Source: an uncultured Myxococcales bacterium
Lineage (GTDB): Bacteria > Myxococcota > Myxococcia > Myxococcales > Myxococcaceae
DNA length: 64,000 bases
Direction: 5' to 3'
Assembly (NCBI GenBank): GCA_937980205.1
Contig: CALJKW010000079.1
Location: 124,001 to 188,000, forward strand
The position numbers were made by a program, and so were the translations under genes. Below the pieces are notes generated by a model. The model was given only the letters and a program-made list of their open reading frames with translations, was not told the DNA's origin and did not search any database. Position 1 is the first letter of the stretch; each line of letters starts with the position of its first letter. Of this stretch, positions 1 through 8,315 are shown one piece after another.

Positions 1-921
1 CCGCTCGAGGTGAAGTCGACCCAGGAGGTGCGCATGCTCGCGCAGTCCTTCCAGGACGTCGTCTCGCTGCTGCGCCGCGTGCTGTCGCAGATCCGCGCCG
101 CGACCGCGCGCATCGGAGCCGGCACCGACGCGATGGTCACCACCGTCTCGAAGAGCGAGAGCGCCGCGAGCGAGCACGCGACCAGCATTCGGCAGACCTC
201 CGAGGCCTCGGGAGAGCTCGCGCGCAGCGCGCGGCAGATCGCCCAGAGCTCGGGCAGCGTCGCGGAGATCGCCCAGAAGACGCTCTCCTCGGCGCGGCAG
301 GGGCTCGAGGGCGCCGCGGCGTTCACCGAGGCGATGACGAAGCTGCGCTCCGAGCACAAGCGCGCCACCGAGGTCATGACCGATCTCTCGGGGCGGATGC
401 AGCAGATCGGCCGCGTCGTCGAGTTCATCAACGACGTCGCCGACAAGAGCGAGCTGCTCGCGCTGAACGCCGAGCTCGAGGGCCAGCGCGCCGGCGCCGT
501 CGGGCAGAGCTTCTCGCTGGTCGCCACCGAGATGCGGCGCCTCGCCGAGAACGTGACGCGCTCGACGCGGGAGATCGAGACGCTCATCGAAGACGTGAAG
601 ACCGCCACGCGCGAGGCCGTCGGCGCCACGCAGGCCGGCCTGCAGGCGAGCGAGCGGGCGGCGACCGCGGCCTCGGCGGTGTCGGGCTCGCTGACGCAGA
701 TCACCTCGATGGCCGAGCGCACCGCGAAGCAGGTCGACGAGATCTCGTCGTCGACGCACGCCCAGACGAACAGCATGGATCAGCTGGCGCGCTCGCTGAC
801 GAAGCTGCAGTCGATCGCCCAGGAGACCCTCGAGGCCACGCGGAACCTCGCCGGCGCGAACTCGGATCTCTCGGTGCTGGCGCACGAGCTCGACCAGCTG
901 GTCGTCAGCTTCAAGGTGTGA
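1..921 (+). CDS. Methyl-accepting chemotaxis protein, C-terminal part (5' end outside window)
   Basis: The reading frame is already open at base 1, so the true start lies upstream. The first visible residues (PLEVKSTQEVRMLAQSF) look like the end of a HAMP domain, so the missing part probably holds the sensor and membrane segments. The rest is a long alpha-helical signalling domain of the chemoreceptor family, which docks CheW and the CheA kinase. The hairpin tip reads LLALNAELEGQRAGAVGQSF, where typical receptors have NAAxEAARAGExGRGF. The tip arginine is kept, but the glutamate after AG and the GRG stretch are changed. The stop is TGA at 919-921, followed by a strong hairpin. No other chemotaxis gene is adjacent. 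Family assignment is secure; the signal sensed is unknown. Confidence 0.9.
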   Translation, partial: PLEVKSTQEVRMLAQSFQDVVSLLRRVLSQIRAATARIGAGTDAMVTTVSKSESAASEHATSIRQTSEASGELARSARQIAQSSGSVAEIAQKTLSSARQGLEGAAAFTEAMTKLRSEHKRATEVMTDLSGRMQQIGRVVEFINDVADKSELLALNAELEGQRAGAVGQSFSLVATEMRRLAENVTRSTREIETLIEDVKTATREAVGATQAGLQASERAATAASAVSGSLTQITSMAERTAKQVDEISSSTHAQTNSMDQLARSLTKLQSIAQETLEATRNLAGANSDLSVLAHELDQLVVSFKV

Positions 922-934
922 GCAGGTGCGCGCT

Positions 935-958
935 CCCTCTCCCCTCGTAGGGAGAGGG
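935..958. terminator. Hairpin between convergent genes, probable bidirectional terminator
   Basis: This is a perfect 9-bp inverted repeat (CCCTCTCCC / GGGAGAGGG) with a 6-base loop CTCGTA. It lies between the stop of the chemoreceptor fragment and the stop of the converging PilZ-receiver gene. There is no T-run on either side, so factor-independent termination is uncertain. A near-identical element sits at 40471-40498, so it may be a dispersed palindromic repeat used as a terminator. Confidence 0.55.
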
Positions 959-966
959 CTATTCGC

Positions 967-1938
967 CTACTGCGACTTGAGGTGCGTGCCGACCAGGTTG
1001 AGCAGCTCGGTCAGCGTGGTCGGCTTCGACAGGTAATCGGTCGCGCCGGCCTGATCGGCCACCGCGTGCAGCCGCGGCGCCTCGAGCGCGGAGAGGAAGA
1101 TGACGGGAATGCCGGCGAGCTCGATGTCGGCGCGCATGACCCGGCAGATGTCGACGCCGTCCATGCCGGGCATGAGGATGTCGAGCAGCACGAGCCTCGG
1201 CTTCACCTCGCGGATGATCGACAGCGCCTCGCTGCCGTTCTTCGCCTTCAGGACCTCGTACCCGAACTTCGACAGCGCCTTCGACAGGAAGTCGAGAATC
1301 GCCTGGTCGTCGTCGGCGATGAGCACGGTGGGCTTCTGGCTCACCGGCCGAGCGGCGAGCCGCGCCACCTCCGACCGGATCATCGCCAGCAGCGCGTCGG
1401 TGAGATCGATGAACCGCAGGCCCACGTAGCGCCCGGCCGGCCCCTCGCGGGTCAGCTCGGACTTGATCCGCACGGGGCCGCTGTCGAAGTACAGGTCGAT
1501 CTCGACGAGATCGCCCGGCTTCACGTTCGCGTTCGTCTCGAGCAGCGCTCCGGTCTCGGAGATGTTGCGCGCCGTCGCCTCGTCGGGCAGCTCGGGGCGG
1601 CGGAACACCGCGCGCATCGAGCAGCCCTCGCGGGCCGAGCGGCGGCCGATCGGCGGCCGGTCGGGCTGCTGCGTGAGGCCGAGGAAGCGGCGGACCTTGT
1701 CGACCTCTTCGTCGTCGAAGCGCACCCAGACTCCGCCGCGGAAGCGGGGGCCGGGCTTGCGCAGGCCGATGACGTCACCGGTCGCGACGAGCGAGACGCC
1801 CTCGACCTGCAGCTCGACGGGCACCTTCTCGCCCAGCCGCGGCGGCGTCGCCGTCTCGATGAAGACCCGGTCCGTGCTCGCCTTCACGAGCTCGTCCCAC
1901 AGCCGGTACTTGTCCGGGTACGACAGCGCGAGACTCAA
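967..1938 (-). CDS. PilZ-PilZ-receiver protein (c-di-GMP/phosphorelay adaptor)
   Basis: A 323-residue protein with two PilZ-like segments (about residues 1-90 and 95-195) and a C-terminal receiver domain (about 205-323). The receiver begins PTVLIADDDQAI, with the acidic pair, has LLDILMPGMDG with the phosphoacceptor Asp, and later shows the SKP lysine. The second PilZ segment has RNISETGALLET, matching the NxSxxG signature; its arginine motif is degenerate. I chose the TTG at 1938 because upstream codons lack protein-like character and this gives a start of MSLALSYPDKYRLW. It is the last gene of the - strand run that includes tatB/tatC, 43 bases after the dehydrogenase. It probably links c-di-GMP and phosphorylation signals to an output partner; no DNA-binding domain is visible. 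Confidence 0.85.
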   Translation of the reverse strand: MSLALSYPDKYRLWDELVKASTDRVFIETATPPRLGEKVPVELQVEGVSLVATGDVIGLRKPGPRFRGGVWVRFDDEEVDKVRRFLGLTQQPDRPPIGRRSAREGCSMRAVFRRPELPDEATARNISETGALLETNANVKPGDLVEIDLYFDSGPVRIKSELTREGPAGRYVGLRFIDLTDALLAMIRSEVARLAARPVSQKPTVLIADDDQAILDFLSKALSKFGYEVLKAKNGSEALSIIREVKPRLVLLDILMPGMDGVDICRVMRADIELAGIPVIFLSALEAPRLHAVADQAGATDYLSKPTTLTELLNLVGTHLKSQ

Positions 1939-1981
1939 AGGAATCTCTCGATTAGGGCGATCAGCCCCGAGGTGTCCAGAC

Positions 1982-3013
1982 CTACATCCGCGCAAGAATC
2001 TCGTCGGTGACCTGGCTCGTCGACAGCGAGCCGCCGAGGTCCTTCGTCGTCTTGCCCGCCTGCACGGTGGCCTCGACGGCCTTCTCGATGGTGGAGGCCG
2101 CGCCCTCGTCACCGAGCTCGCGCAGCATCAGCGCGGTCGTCAGCAGCATCGCGACGGGGTTCACCAGGCCCTTACCGGCGATGTCGGGGGCGCTGCCGTG
2201 CACCGGCTCGAACAGCGGCGTCGAGTCGGGGTTCAGGTTCGCCGACGGCGCGACGCCCATGCCGCCGGTCAGGGCGGCTCCGAGGTCGGTGAGGATGTCG
2301 CCGAACAGGTTGGTGGTGACGATGACGTCGAAGTCCTCGGGCTTCACCACCAGCTGCATCGCGATGGCGTCGACGTAGTAGTGCTTCGCGGTGAGGTCGG
2401 GGTACTGCGCGGCGACCTCTTTGAAGGTGCGCAGCCACAGCTCGTGCGCGCCGATCGCGTTCGACTTGTCGGCCATCGCGACGCGCTTCTTGCCGTGCTT
2501 CTTCGCCCAGGCGAACGCGGCCTCGATGATGCGCTTCACGCCCTTCTTGGTGTTGATCTCCTCCGCGACGGCGACCTCGTCGGGCGTGCCCTTTTTGAAG
2601 ACGCCGCCGATGGCGTTGTACATGCCCTCGGTGTTCTCGCGGAACACGACGAAGTCGATCTCCTTCTTGCCCTTCCCCTTCAGCGGAGAGAGCCGGTCGT
2701 CGAGCAGCCGGCACGGGCGGAAGTTCACGTAGAGGTCGAGGCCGAAGCGCAGCCCCAGCAGAATCTCGCGCGCGTGGGCGTTGTCCTTCACGCGGCTGTC
2801 TCCGACGGCGCCGAAGAGGATGGCGTCGTAGTCGTTCTTGAAGATCTCGATCTGGCCGGGCGGCATGCCCACGCCGGTCTTGAGGTACCGCTCGGCGCCG
2901 AAGTCGAACGACACGAGCTCGTGGTTGGGGGCCACCTTCGCGAGCACGCGGCGCGCGCTCTCGGCGACCTCGATGCCTGCGCCGTCTCCGGGGATGAGTG
3001 CGATCTTTGCCAT
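1982..3013 (-). CDS. Isocitrate/isopropylmalate/tartrate dehydrogenase family enzyme
   Basis: A 343-residue NAD(P)-dependent beta-decarboxylating dehydrogenase. It starts MAKIALIPGDGAGIEV and carries the family signatures FRENTEGMYN, ADKSNAIG, YVDAIAMQLV, TTNLFGDILTD and FEPVHGSAPDIAGKG. The family oxidises and decarboxylates 2-hydroxy acids such as 3-isopropylmalate, isocitrate or tartrate. The NLFGDILTDLGA and PSANLNP pattern is closer to the tartrate-dehydrogenase-like branch than to classical LeuB, so the substrate is left open. A LeuA-family synthase occurs at 62157-63488 but is far away. It lies 12 bases after the channel-like gene and is probably co-transcribed with the tat genes, an unusual partner for a metabolic enzyme. 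Confidence 0.88.
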   Translation of the reverse strand: MAKIALIPGDGAGIEVAESARRVLAKVAPNHELVSFDFGAERYLKTGVGMPPGQIEIFKNDYDAILFGAVGDSRVKDNAHAREILLGLRFGLDLYVNFRPCRLLDDRLSPLKGKGKKEIDFVVFRENTEGMYNAIGGVFKKGTPDEVAVAEEINTKKGVKRIIEAAFAWAKKHGKKRVAMADKSNAIGAHELWLRTFKEVAAQYPDLTAKHYYVDAIAMQLVVKPEDFDVIVTTNLFGDILTDLGAALTGGMGVAPSANLNPDSTPLFEPVHGSAPDIAGKGLVNPVAMLLTTALMLRELGDEGAASTIEKAVEATVQAGKTTKDLGGSLSTSQVTDEILARM

Positions 3014-3025
3014 GTTCGTGTCTCG

Positions 3026-4075
3026 TCAGTGTTTGCCGGCGAACAACGGCGGGCTCAGCTCGCCGGTGAACTCCCGCAGGGTCTTGTACTCGCTGTAGGT
3101 GCACTGCACGGTGAGCTGATCGCCCTTCGCGATCACCGTCTCGCCGGGCGGGTGCAGCCTCTCGGCGCTGCCGGTCTTGAGGCCCAGCGTCAGCCCGCCG
3201 AGCTTGTCGCGCAGGTCGCCGACCGACATGCCGGTGAGCCTCTCGTTGGCCTCGAACTTCGACACCACCATCAGGTGGGTGCCGACGTGAAACGAGTGGA
3301 GGATGCGCGGGTCGAGCGCCGTCAGCGCGAAGGCCGGAGCCGACAGCGCCGACGTCGAGTGCGCCTCGGCGCGGAAGTTCTCGCGCACCCGCTCGACGAG
3401 ATCTTCGTCGAACAGCCGCAGCACGATGCGGATGTTGGGGTTCGCCTTGCGCGCGTCGAGCGCCACGTTCAGGTTCGCGAGGTCGTCGTTGGTCGCGCAG
3501 ATGAGCGCCTCGGCATGCGAGATGTTCAGGCGCTTGAGCACGAGCGGGTTGCGGACGTCGTCGAGCAGCACCGGCACGTTCATGTCCCTCAGCGTCGAGA
3601 CGAAGTGCGCGTCTTCGCGGTGCTCGATGATGATGACCTGGCGCTTCAAGTCGAGCAGCTGCAGCGCCACGCGGTAGCCGACGCGGCCGGCGCCACAGAT
3701 GATGACGTGTCCCTTCATCGCCTCGGCGATCACCTCGACCCACTCCTTCTCTGCCTTGTGCTTCGCGAAGAACAGGTATCCGAAACGGACGCCGCCATCC
3801 ACCACCGTCGCGATGCCCAAGGGGGGGATGACGAGGTTCAGCACCACGATGAGGGGGTCGTCGACGATCTCCAGCGTGGGCTGGCCGAACATCAGGAAGT
3901 ACACGTGCTGCAGCGCGCGGCCGAAGCCGACGTGCTCGTGCCCCGTCGGAGTCTCGTAGCTGCCCACGAACACCAGCGGCAGTCCCACGAAGAGCAGCAG
4001 CAGGAAGAAGAGCGTGATCCGGAAGCGGCGGAGCACGGCGAGCGTGTAGCGCAGCCGGAACTGCCAGCCCGTCAC
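3026..4075 (-). CDS. RCK/TrkA-N domain potassium-channel-like membrane protein
   Basis: A 349-residue protein with a TM helix near residues 20-40, a second hydrophobic segment near 80-105, and a cytoplasmic RCK module. That module starts GHVIICGAGRVGYRV, with the GxGxxG nucleotide-binding loop. A TrkA-C-like domain follows near the C-terminus (TGMSVGDLRDKLGGLTLGLK). The architecture is that of a two-TM ligand-gated K+ channel. However, the expected TxGYGD filter between the helices is absent; the region reads YFLMFGQPTLE. The GTG start overlaps the tatC stop by four bases (GTGA), indicating translational coupling. It may be a channel with an altered filter or a non-conducting sensor. Confidence 0.82.
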   Translation of the reverse strand: MTGWQFRLRYTLAVLRRFRITLFFLLLLFVGLPLVFVGSYETPTGHEHVGFGRALQHVYFLMFGQPTLEIVDDPLIVVLNLVIPPLGIATVVDGGVRFGYLFFAKHKAEKEWVEVIAEAMKGHVIICGAGRVGYRVALQLLDLKRQVIIIEHREDAHFVSTLRDMNVPVLLDDVRNPLVLKRLNISHAEALICATNDDLANLNVALDARKANPNIRIVLRLFDEDLVERVRENFRAEAHSTSALSAPAFALTALDPRILHSFHVGTHLMVVSKFEANERLTGMSVGDLRDKLGGLTLGLKTGSAERLHPPGETVIAKGDQLTVQCTYSEYKTLREFTGELSPPLFAGKH

Positions 4076-5376
4076 GCGGGAGCCCCGGGCGCAGGCCCTT
4101 CCGGAGTCTCGGGGTCGGTCTTGCGCCGCTTCTCGATGATCCACACGAGCAGCACGCCGAGCTCGTAGCAGGCGAGCATCGGGCCGGCCATCAGCGCCAG
4201 GTTCACCGCGTCACCCGTCGGCGTGATGATCGCCGCGACGATGAGGCACACCACGAACGCGTGCCGTTGGTACTTGAAGAGGAACGACGCCTTCACCAGC
4301 CCGACGAGCGACAGCACCGCCATCACCAGCGGCAGCTCGAAGATGAGCCCGAACGCGAGGATGAGGATCAGCACGAGCGTCAGCTGCTCGCTCATCGAGA
4401 GCATCGGCCGCGTCCACGTGTTCGACTCGTAGGCGGCGCGGCCCACGCCGAGATCGCGCTCGAGCTGCCAGAGCGACGCCATGTCGGTGCCCGCCGAGGG
4501 GTCGATGGTGCCGAGCAGCGCGGCGGCCTCGTCGGCCAGCGCGAGCGCCTTCGGGAAGTCGCGCTTGCCGTAGGCGGCGACGGCCTCCTGGCGCTTCTCC
4601 ATCACCTGCGTCAGCAGCACGAGCGAGGCATCGCCGAAGCCGGCGCGCGAGGCGTCGATGAGGCGGCCGAGGCCCTCGAGGCGCGAGATGACGTCGACGC
4701 TCGTCTTCGGCACGAGCTGCACGTCGAGGTCGAGGTTGACCTCGACGCCGAAGATCTTCTTCTTCTGCGCCGCCTTCGCCTGCCCCTCGCCGGACTCTTC
4801 GAGGTCCTTCGTCGCCTCGCGCGCGAGCGCCCCCGCGCGGGCCATGTTGCCCAGGCGCAGGTAGCGGATGGCGTCTTCCTCGCGCAGGCGGCCGGTGTTG
4901 AGCCGGCCCTCGAGGGCGATCGCGGCCTCCTCGCGCAGCAGGAACTTGAACATCTGCGGCAGCACCGCGAAGTAGCAGAACGCGGCGCCGGCCAGGAACG
5001 CGAGCGTGCCGAAGAAGATGAACGGCGCGGCGAGCTTCCGCTCGTTCTCGTAGAGGCCCGGCGAGACGAAGCCCCAGAGCTGGAAGAGGATCACCGGCGT
5101 GGTGAGGAACACGCCGCCGTAGAGCCCCACCTTCATGTACACGTTGAACTCTTCGATCGCCGACGTGTAGACGAGCGCCGACGCCTCGGGGGGCAGCGCG
5201 CGCAGCACCGGCAGCATCAACAGCCCGTAGAGCGGCTTCGCGAACGCCAGCGCGCCGACGCCGAGCACGAGCACCGAGATGACGACGCGGAGCAGCCGCT
5301 TGCGCAGCTCGCCGAGGTGCTCCGCGAGGCTCATCCGGAAGTCGTCGGGGGTGCGCTCTGCGGCGACGGCGGGCAT
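4072..5376 (-). CDS. tatC: Twin-arginine translocase subunit TatC with a large loop insertion
   Basis: A 434-residue TatC, against the usual 240-270. Family marks are HLGELRKRLL near residue 20, SPGLYENERK near 105 and FELPLVMAVLS near 346, plus six predicted membrane helices. TatC binds twin-arginine signal peptides and, with TatB, forms the receptor for folded-protein export. About 175 extra residues (roughly 149-324) sit between TM3 and TM4, in what should be a periplasmic loop. The insert is helical and Ala/Lys/Glu-rich, and TPR-like in feel (AVAAYGKRDFPKALALADEAAALL). It starts with ATG 15 bases after the tatB stop and overlaps the downstream channel-like gene. Identity is secure; the insert's role is unknown. 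Confidence 0.93.
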   Translation of the reverse strand: MPAVAAERTPDDFRMSLAEHLGELRKRLLRVVISVLVLGVGALAFAKPLYGLLMLPVLRALPPEASALVYTSAIEEFNVYMKVGLYGGVFLTTPVILFQLWGFVSPGLYENERKLAAPFIFFGTLAFLAGAAFCYFAVLPQMFKFLLREEAAIALEGRLNTGRLREEDAIRYLRLGNMARAGALAREATKDLEESGEGQAKAAQKKKIFGVEVNLDLDVQLVPKTSVDVISRLEGLGRLIDASRAGFGDASLVLLTQVMEKRQEAVAAYGKRDFPKALALADEAAALLGTIDPSAGTDMASLWQLERDLGVGRAAYESNTWTRPMLSMSEQLTLVLILILAFGLIFELPLVMAVLSLVGLVKASFLFKYQRHAFVVCLIVAAIITPTGDAVNLALMAGPMLACYELGVLLVWIIEKRRKTDPETPEGPAPGAPA

Positions 5377-5391
5377 CGGGCGGCGGGTCCT

Positions 5392-5838
5392 CTATCCCGC
5401 TTTCTGCGTCGGCGCGTCGTTGGCCGCGGGCGGAGCTTCCTCTTCCGGCGGCTTCTCTTCGCGGTTGTAGTCCGGGTGGCCCGGGTCCGACTCGTCCATC
5501 GGAGGCGGCTGGAGCTCGAGCTCTCCCTGCTGCGGCTGCGGCGCCGAGGGCTCGGCCGCCGGTTGAATCTGCTCGGGGAGCTGCGCGCCCTGCGCCACCG
5601 CATCGGGCGGCGCCTGAATCACCGGCGTCTGCAGCGACTGGTTCACCGGGTTCATGACCTCCTGGTCCATTCGGTAGAACTCGCGCTCGACCACGTTGCG
5701 GACGTCGTCGGTCTGGCGCCGGAACTCGCGGATGAACTTGCCGATGCCGCGCGCCAGCTCGGGGAGGCGCTGCGGCCCGAGCACGAGCAGCGCCACCACG
5801 GCGATGACGATCATCTCACCGGTGCCGATGTTGAACAC
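5392..5838 (-). CDS. tatB: Sec-independent translocase subunit TatB/TatA
   Basis: A 148-residue protein with the TatA/B plan: one N-terminal TM helix (MFNIGTGEMIVIAVVALLVLG), the hinge motif GPQRLPELARG, an amphipathic helix to about residue 60, then an acidic Pro/Gln-rich tail. The MFxIGxxE start and the length fit TatB better than TatA, which normally starts with a Gly-containing helix and is shorter. No separate TatA gene is visible in the window, so this protein might serve both roles or tatA may be elsewhere. The start is GTG. It sits directly upstream of tatC and 51 bases downstream of the TolA-like gene. Confidence 0.88.
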   Translation of the reverse strand: MFNIGTGEMIVIAVVALLVLGPQRLPELARGIGKFIREFRRQTDDVRNVVEREFYRMDQEVMNPVNQSLQTPVIQAPPDAVAQGAQLPEQIQPAAEPSAPQPQQGELELQPPPMDESDPGHPDYNREEKPPEEEAPPAANDAPTQKAG

Positions 5839-5889
5839 GCGCCTTGGAAGCTAGCGCAGATTCAGGGATGTGGGACTGATCACGCGGCG

Positions 5890-6960
5890 CTATTGCGTCG
5901 ACGTGGCCGTCGTCTGACCCGGCTGCGCCGGCCGGCGGCGGGGGCCTTCAGCCTCGGCCTTCTTCCGCGCTTCCTCTTCCTTCTTCTTCTGCTCGGCGAG
6001 GCGGGCCTCTTCCTCTTCCTTCTTGCGCTTCTCCTCCTCGGCACGCGCCTTGCGCTGCTCGGGAGTCATCTTGCGCTCCTCTTCCTTCCGCCGCTTCTCT
6101 TCCTCGGCGAGGCGCTTCTTCACCTCGGCCTCTTCGGCCTTGCGGCGCTTCTCCTCTTCGGCCTTCGCGCGCTTGTCGGCCTCGGCCTTCTCCTTGTTCG
6201 CCGCGGCCTCGACCGCCAGGCGGATGCGCTCTTCTTCCTTCGCCTTGCGCTCTTCTTCCTTCGCCTTCTTGTCGGCCTCGGCCTTCGCCTTCGCCTCGTC
6301 CTGCGCCTTCTTGCGCGCCTCGAGCTCTTCCTTCTTCTTCTTGAGCGCCTCTTCGTTGCCCTTCTGCTTCTCGAGGGCCTTCAGCTCGGCGGCGAGCTTC
6401 TTCTCTTCTTCCTTCCTCGCCTTCTCTTCGGCGGCCAGGCGCTTGGCTTCCTCGGCCTCCATCTTCTTCCGCTCGGCGGCGAGCTTCTTCTCCTCTTCCT
6501 TCCGGGCCTTCTCCTCGGCGGCGAGGCGCTTCTTCTCGTCGGCGTCGGCCTTCGCCTTCGCCTTCGCGTCCTCCTCGTCCTTCTTCTTCTTCGCCTCGGC
6601 TTCGGCCTTCGCCTTGGCATCTGCCTCGGCCTTCGCCTTCGCGGCCGCCTCGGCCTCGGCCTTCTTCTTCGCCGCCGCGTCCGCCTCTTCCTTCGCCTTC
6701 TGCTCGGCGGCCAGGCGCGCCTTCTCTTCCGCTTCGGCCTTCGCCTTCGCCTCGGCCTCGGCCTTCAGGCGCGCTTCTTCGGCCTTGATCGCCGCTTCGC
6801 GCTGCTCGGGCGTCACCGCCTTGCGCTCTTTCACCGCGGGGCGCGCGTCGCCCTCTTTCTTCACGCCGATCTCGGGCGCGGGGACATCGTCCTCCTGCGC
6901 GAACGCGGCGGTGGAGAGGAGCGAGAAGACGACGGCGGCAGCGAGACGGGGACCGTTCAT
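5890..6960 (-). CDS. Exported TolA-like, highly charged single-helix protein
   Basis: A 356-residue protein with a signal peptide (MNGPRLAAAVVFSLLSTAAFA, cleavage likely before QEDD). Most of the rest is Lys, Glu and Ala in repeating units such as ARKEEEKKLAAE and KAKAEAEAKAKAE. This composition predicts a very long, stable alpha-helix or coiled coil, as in the periplasmic arm of TolA. Unlike TolA, no membrane anchor or globular C-terminal domain is seen; the end is PAQPGQTTATSTQ. The chosen ATG gives the signal peptide; upstream codons add an implausible basic leader. It lies in a close - strand series between the MFS transporter and tatB, so it may act in the envelope. No enzymatic function is suggested. 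Confidence 0.8.
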   Translation of the reverse strand: MNGPRLAAAVVFSLLSTAAFAQEDDVPAPEIGVKKEGDARPAVKERKAVTPEQREAAIKAEEARLKAEAEAKAKAEAEEKARLAAEQKAKEEADAAAKKKAEAEAAAKAKAEADAKAKAEAEAKKKKDEEDAKAKAKADADEKKRLAAEEKARKEEEKKLAAERKKMEAEEAKRLAAEEKARKEEEKKLAAELKALEKQKGNEEALKKKKEELEARKKAQDEAKAKAEADKKAKEEERKAKEEERIRLAVEAAANKEKAEADKRAKAEEEKRRKAEEAEVKKRLAEEEKRRKEEERKMTPEQRKARAEEEKRKKEEEEARLAEQKKKEEEARKKAEAEGPRRRPAQPGQTTATSTQ

Positions 6961-6973
6961 GACCCTGCAGCGC

Positions 6974-8272
6974 TTACCGCACGGCGGCTTTCTGAACAAT
7001 CGCGGGGTCCGCAGGCGCCAGCACCGCGCGCCGGCGCACCTGCCCCTCGATCCACCACAGCAGCACGGGCACCAGCGCGGTGAAGAACATCGCCAGCATC
7101 GCGACGCGCGGCATGCCCGCCAGCACGAACTCGCTCTGCCCCGGCCTGGGGTCCAGCCTCGGCACGCGCGTGAGCAGCTGCGCCGAGACGATGGCGGCGA
7201 GCGCCGACGCGCCGTGCTGCACCGCCGAGCTCAAGCTCTGGTACCGCGCGCGCACCTCGGGCTCGGGCACCTTCGTGTTCAGCGTCGAGTACGAGACGTT
7301 GCGCAGCGACATGCCGGTCATGAACGCGATGAAGATCGCGATCGGGCTGATGAGCGCCGGGTACGTCACGAAGCCCGCCCACATCGTGGCGCCGACGACG
7401 ACCGAGCCCACGAGGCTCGTCTTGAACGAGCCGTAGCGGTCGACCAGCCAGCCCGCGAGCTGCATCGAGAAGAAGCTCGCCACGCCGCCGAAGAGGTACA
7501 GGTACTTCAGCTCGGTGCGCGGGTACTCGAGGTTGAGCTGCAGGTAGCCCGAGATGTTGGGGATCAGCACGAAGCCCGCCATCATCGTGATCGCCGTCAT
7601 CACGTAGGTGATGAAGACGATGGGGCGCGTGACGAGCGCGACGGTGCTCACCGGGTGCTGGACCTTGTTGTCGAGGTGACCCCGCATCGGCGGCAGCGCG
7701 GCGACGGCGCCGAGCGTGACCCCGGCCCCCAGCAGCGCGGTCGCGAAGAACGGCGCGCGCCACGAGAACTGCTCGGCGATGAACAGGCCCATCGGCACGC
7801 CGAGCACGCTGGCGATCGAGAACGCGCCCATCACCATGCCGAGCGCGCGGCCGCGCAGCGTGGCCGGCACCGCGTCGCTGACGATCGCGATGGAGAGCGC
7901 GGTCGCGGGTCCGCCGAACGCTCCGGCGAGCACGCGCGCCGCGATGAGCGTCTCGAGGCCCGTCGCCAGGCCGCCCAGCGCGGTCCCCGCCACGAGGCCC
8001 AGCATCGCGACGAACAGCGCCTTGCGGCGGTCGAAGCGGTCGAGGAACAGCGAGCCGATGAGGCCGGCGACGCAGGCGGCCGCCGTGTAGCTGCCGCCGA
8101 CGTACCCGATGTGCGCCTCGGAGAACCCCAGCGACTTCGCGAAGTCGGGCCCCAGCGGCATCACCATCACGAAGTCGAGGATGTTGACGAACTGGACCGC
8201 GGCGATCAGCGCGACGATGCCGAGCTGGCGTCCGGTGAAGCGATCGGTCGTGGGGGGCGGCACAGGCGTCAA
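6974..8272 (-). CDS. Major facilitator superfamily transporter
   Basis: About 432 residues with twelve predicted TM helices. The first half shows the MFS loop 2-3 signature as GSLFLDRFDRRKALF and a clear fifth-helix region (MVMGAFSIASVLGVPMGLF) resembling the drug:H+ antiporter family motif C. It is probably an inner-membrane proton-coupled exporter; the substrate is unknown. The start is uncertain: TTG at 8272 and GTG at 8263 are both possible and neither has a clear ribosome-binding site. An ATG further upstream would run through the divergent gene's start, so I rejected it. It is the first gene of the - strand run leading into the TolA-like and tat genes and is divergent from the gene at 8316. 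Confidence 0.85.
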   Translation of the reverse strand: MTPVPPPTTDRFTGRQLGIVALIAAVQFVNILDFVMVMPLGPDFAKSLGFSEAHIGYVGGSYTAAACVAGLIGSLFLDRFDRRKALFVAMLGLVAGTALGGLATGLETLIAARVLAGAFGGPATALSIAIVSDAVPATLRGRALGMVMGAFSIASVLGVPMGLFIAEQFSWRAPFFATALLGAGVTLGAVAALPPMRGHLDNKVQHPVSTVALVTRPIVFITYVMTAITMMAGFVLIPNISGYLQLNLEYPRTELKYLYLFGGVASFFSMQLAGWLVDRYGSFKTSLVGSVVVGATMWAGFVTYPALISPIAIFIAFMTGMSLRNVSYSTLNTKVPEPEVRARYQSLSSAVQHGASALAAIVSAQLLTRVPRLDPRPGQSEFVLAGMPRVAMLAMFFTALVPVLLWWIEGQVRRRAVLAPADPAIVQKAAVR

Positions 8273-8315
8273 CGCATGTAACCGACGGCGGAGTTTGCGG
8301 CTACAGTCGCAGCCC

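Noticed and set aside
1982..3013. Calling this enzyme LeuB outright
   Set aside because: Family motifs fit isocitrate, isopropylmalate and tartrate dehydrogenases; some match the tartrate-type better.
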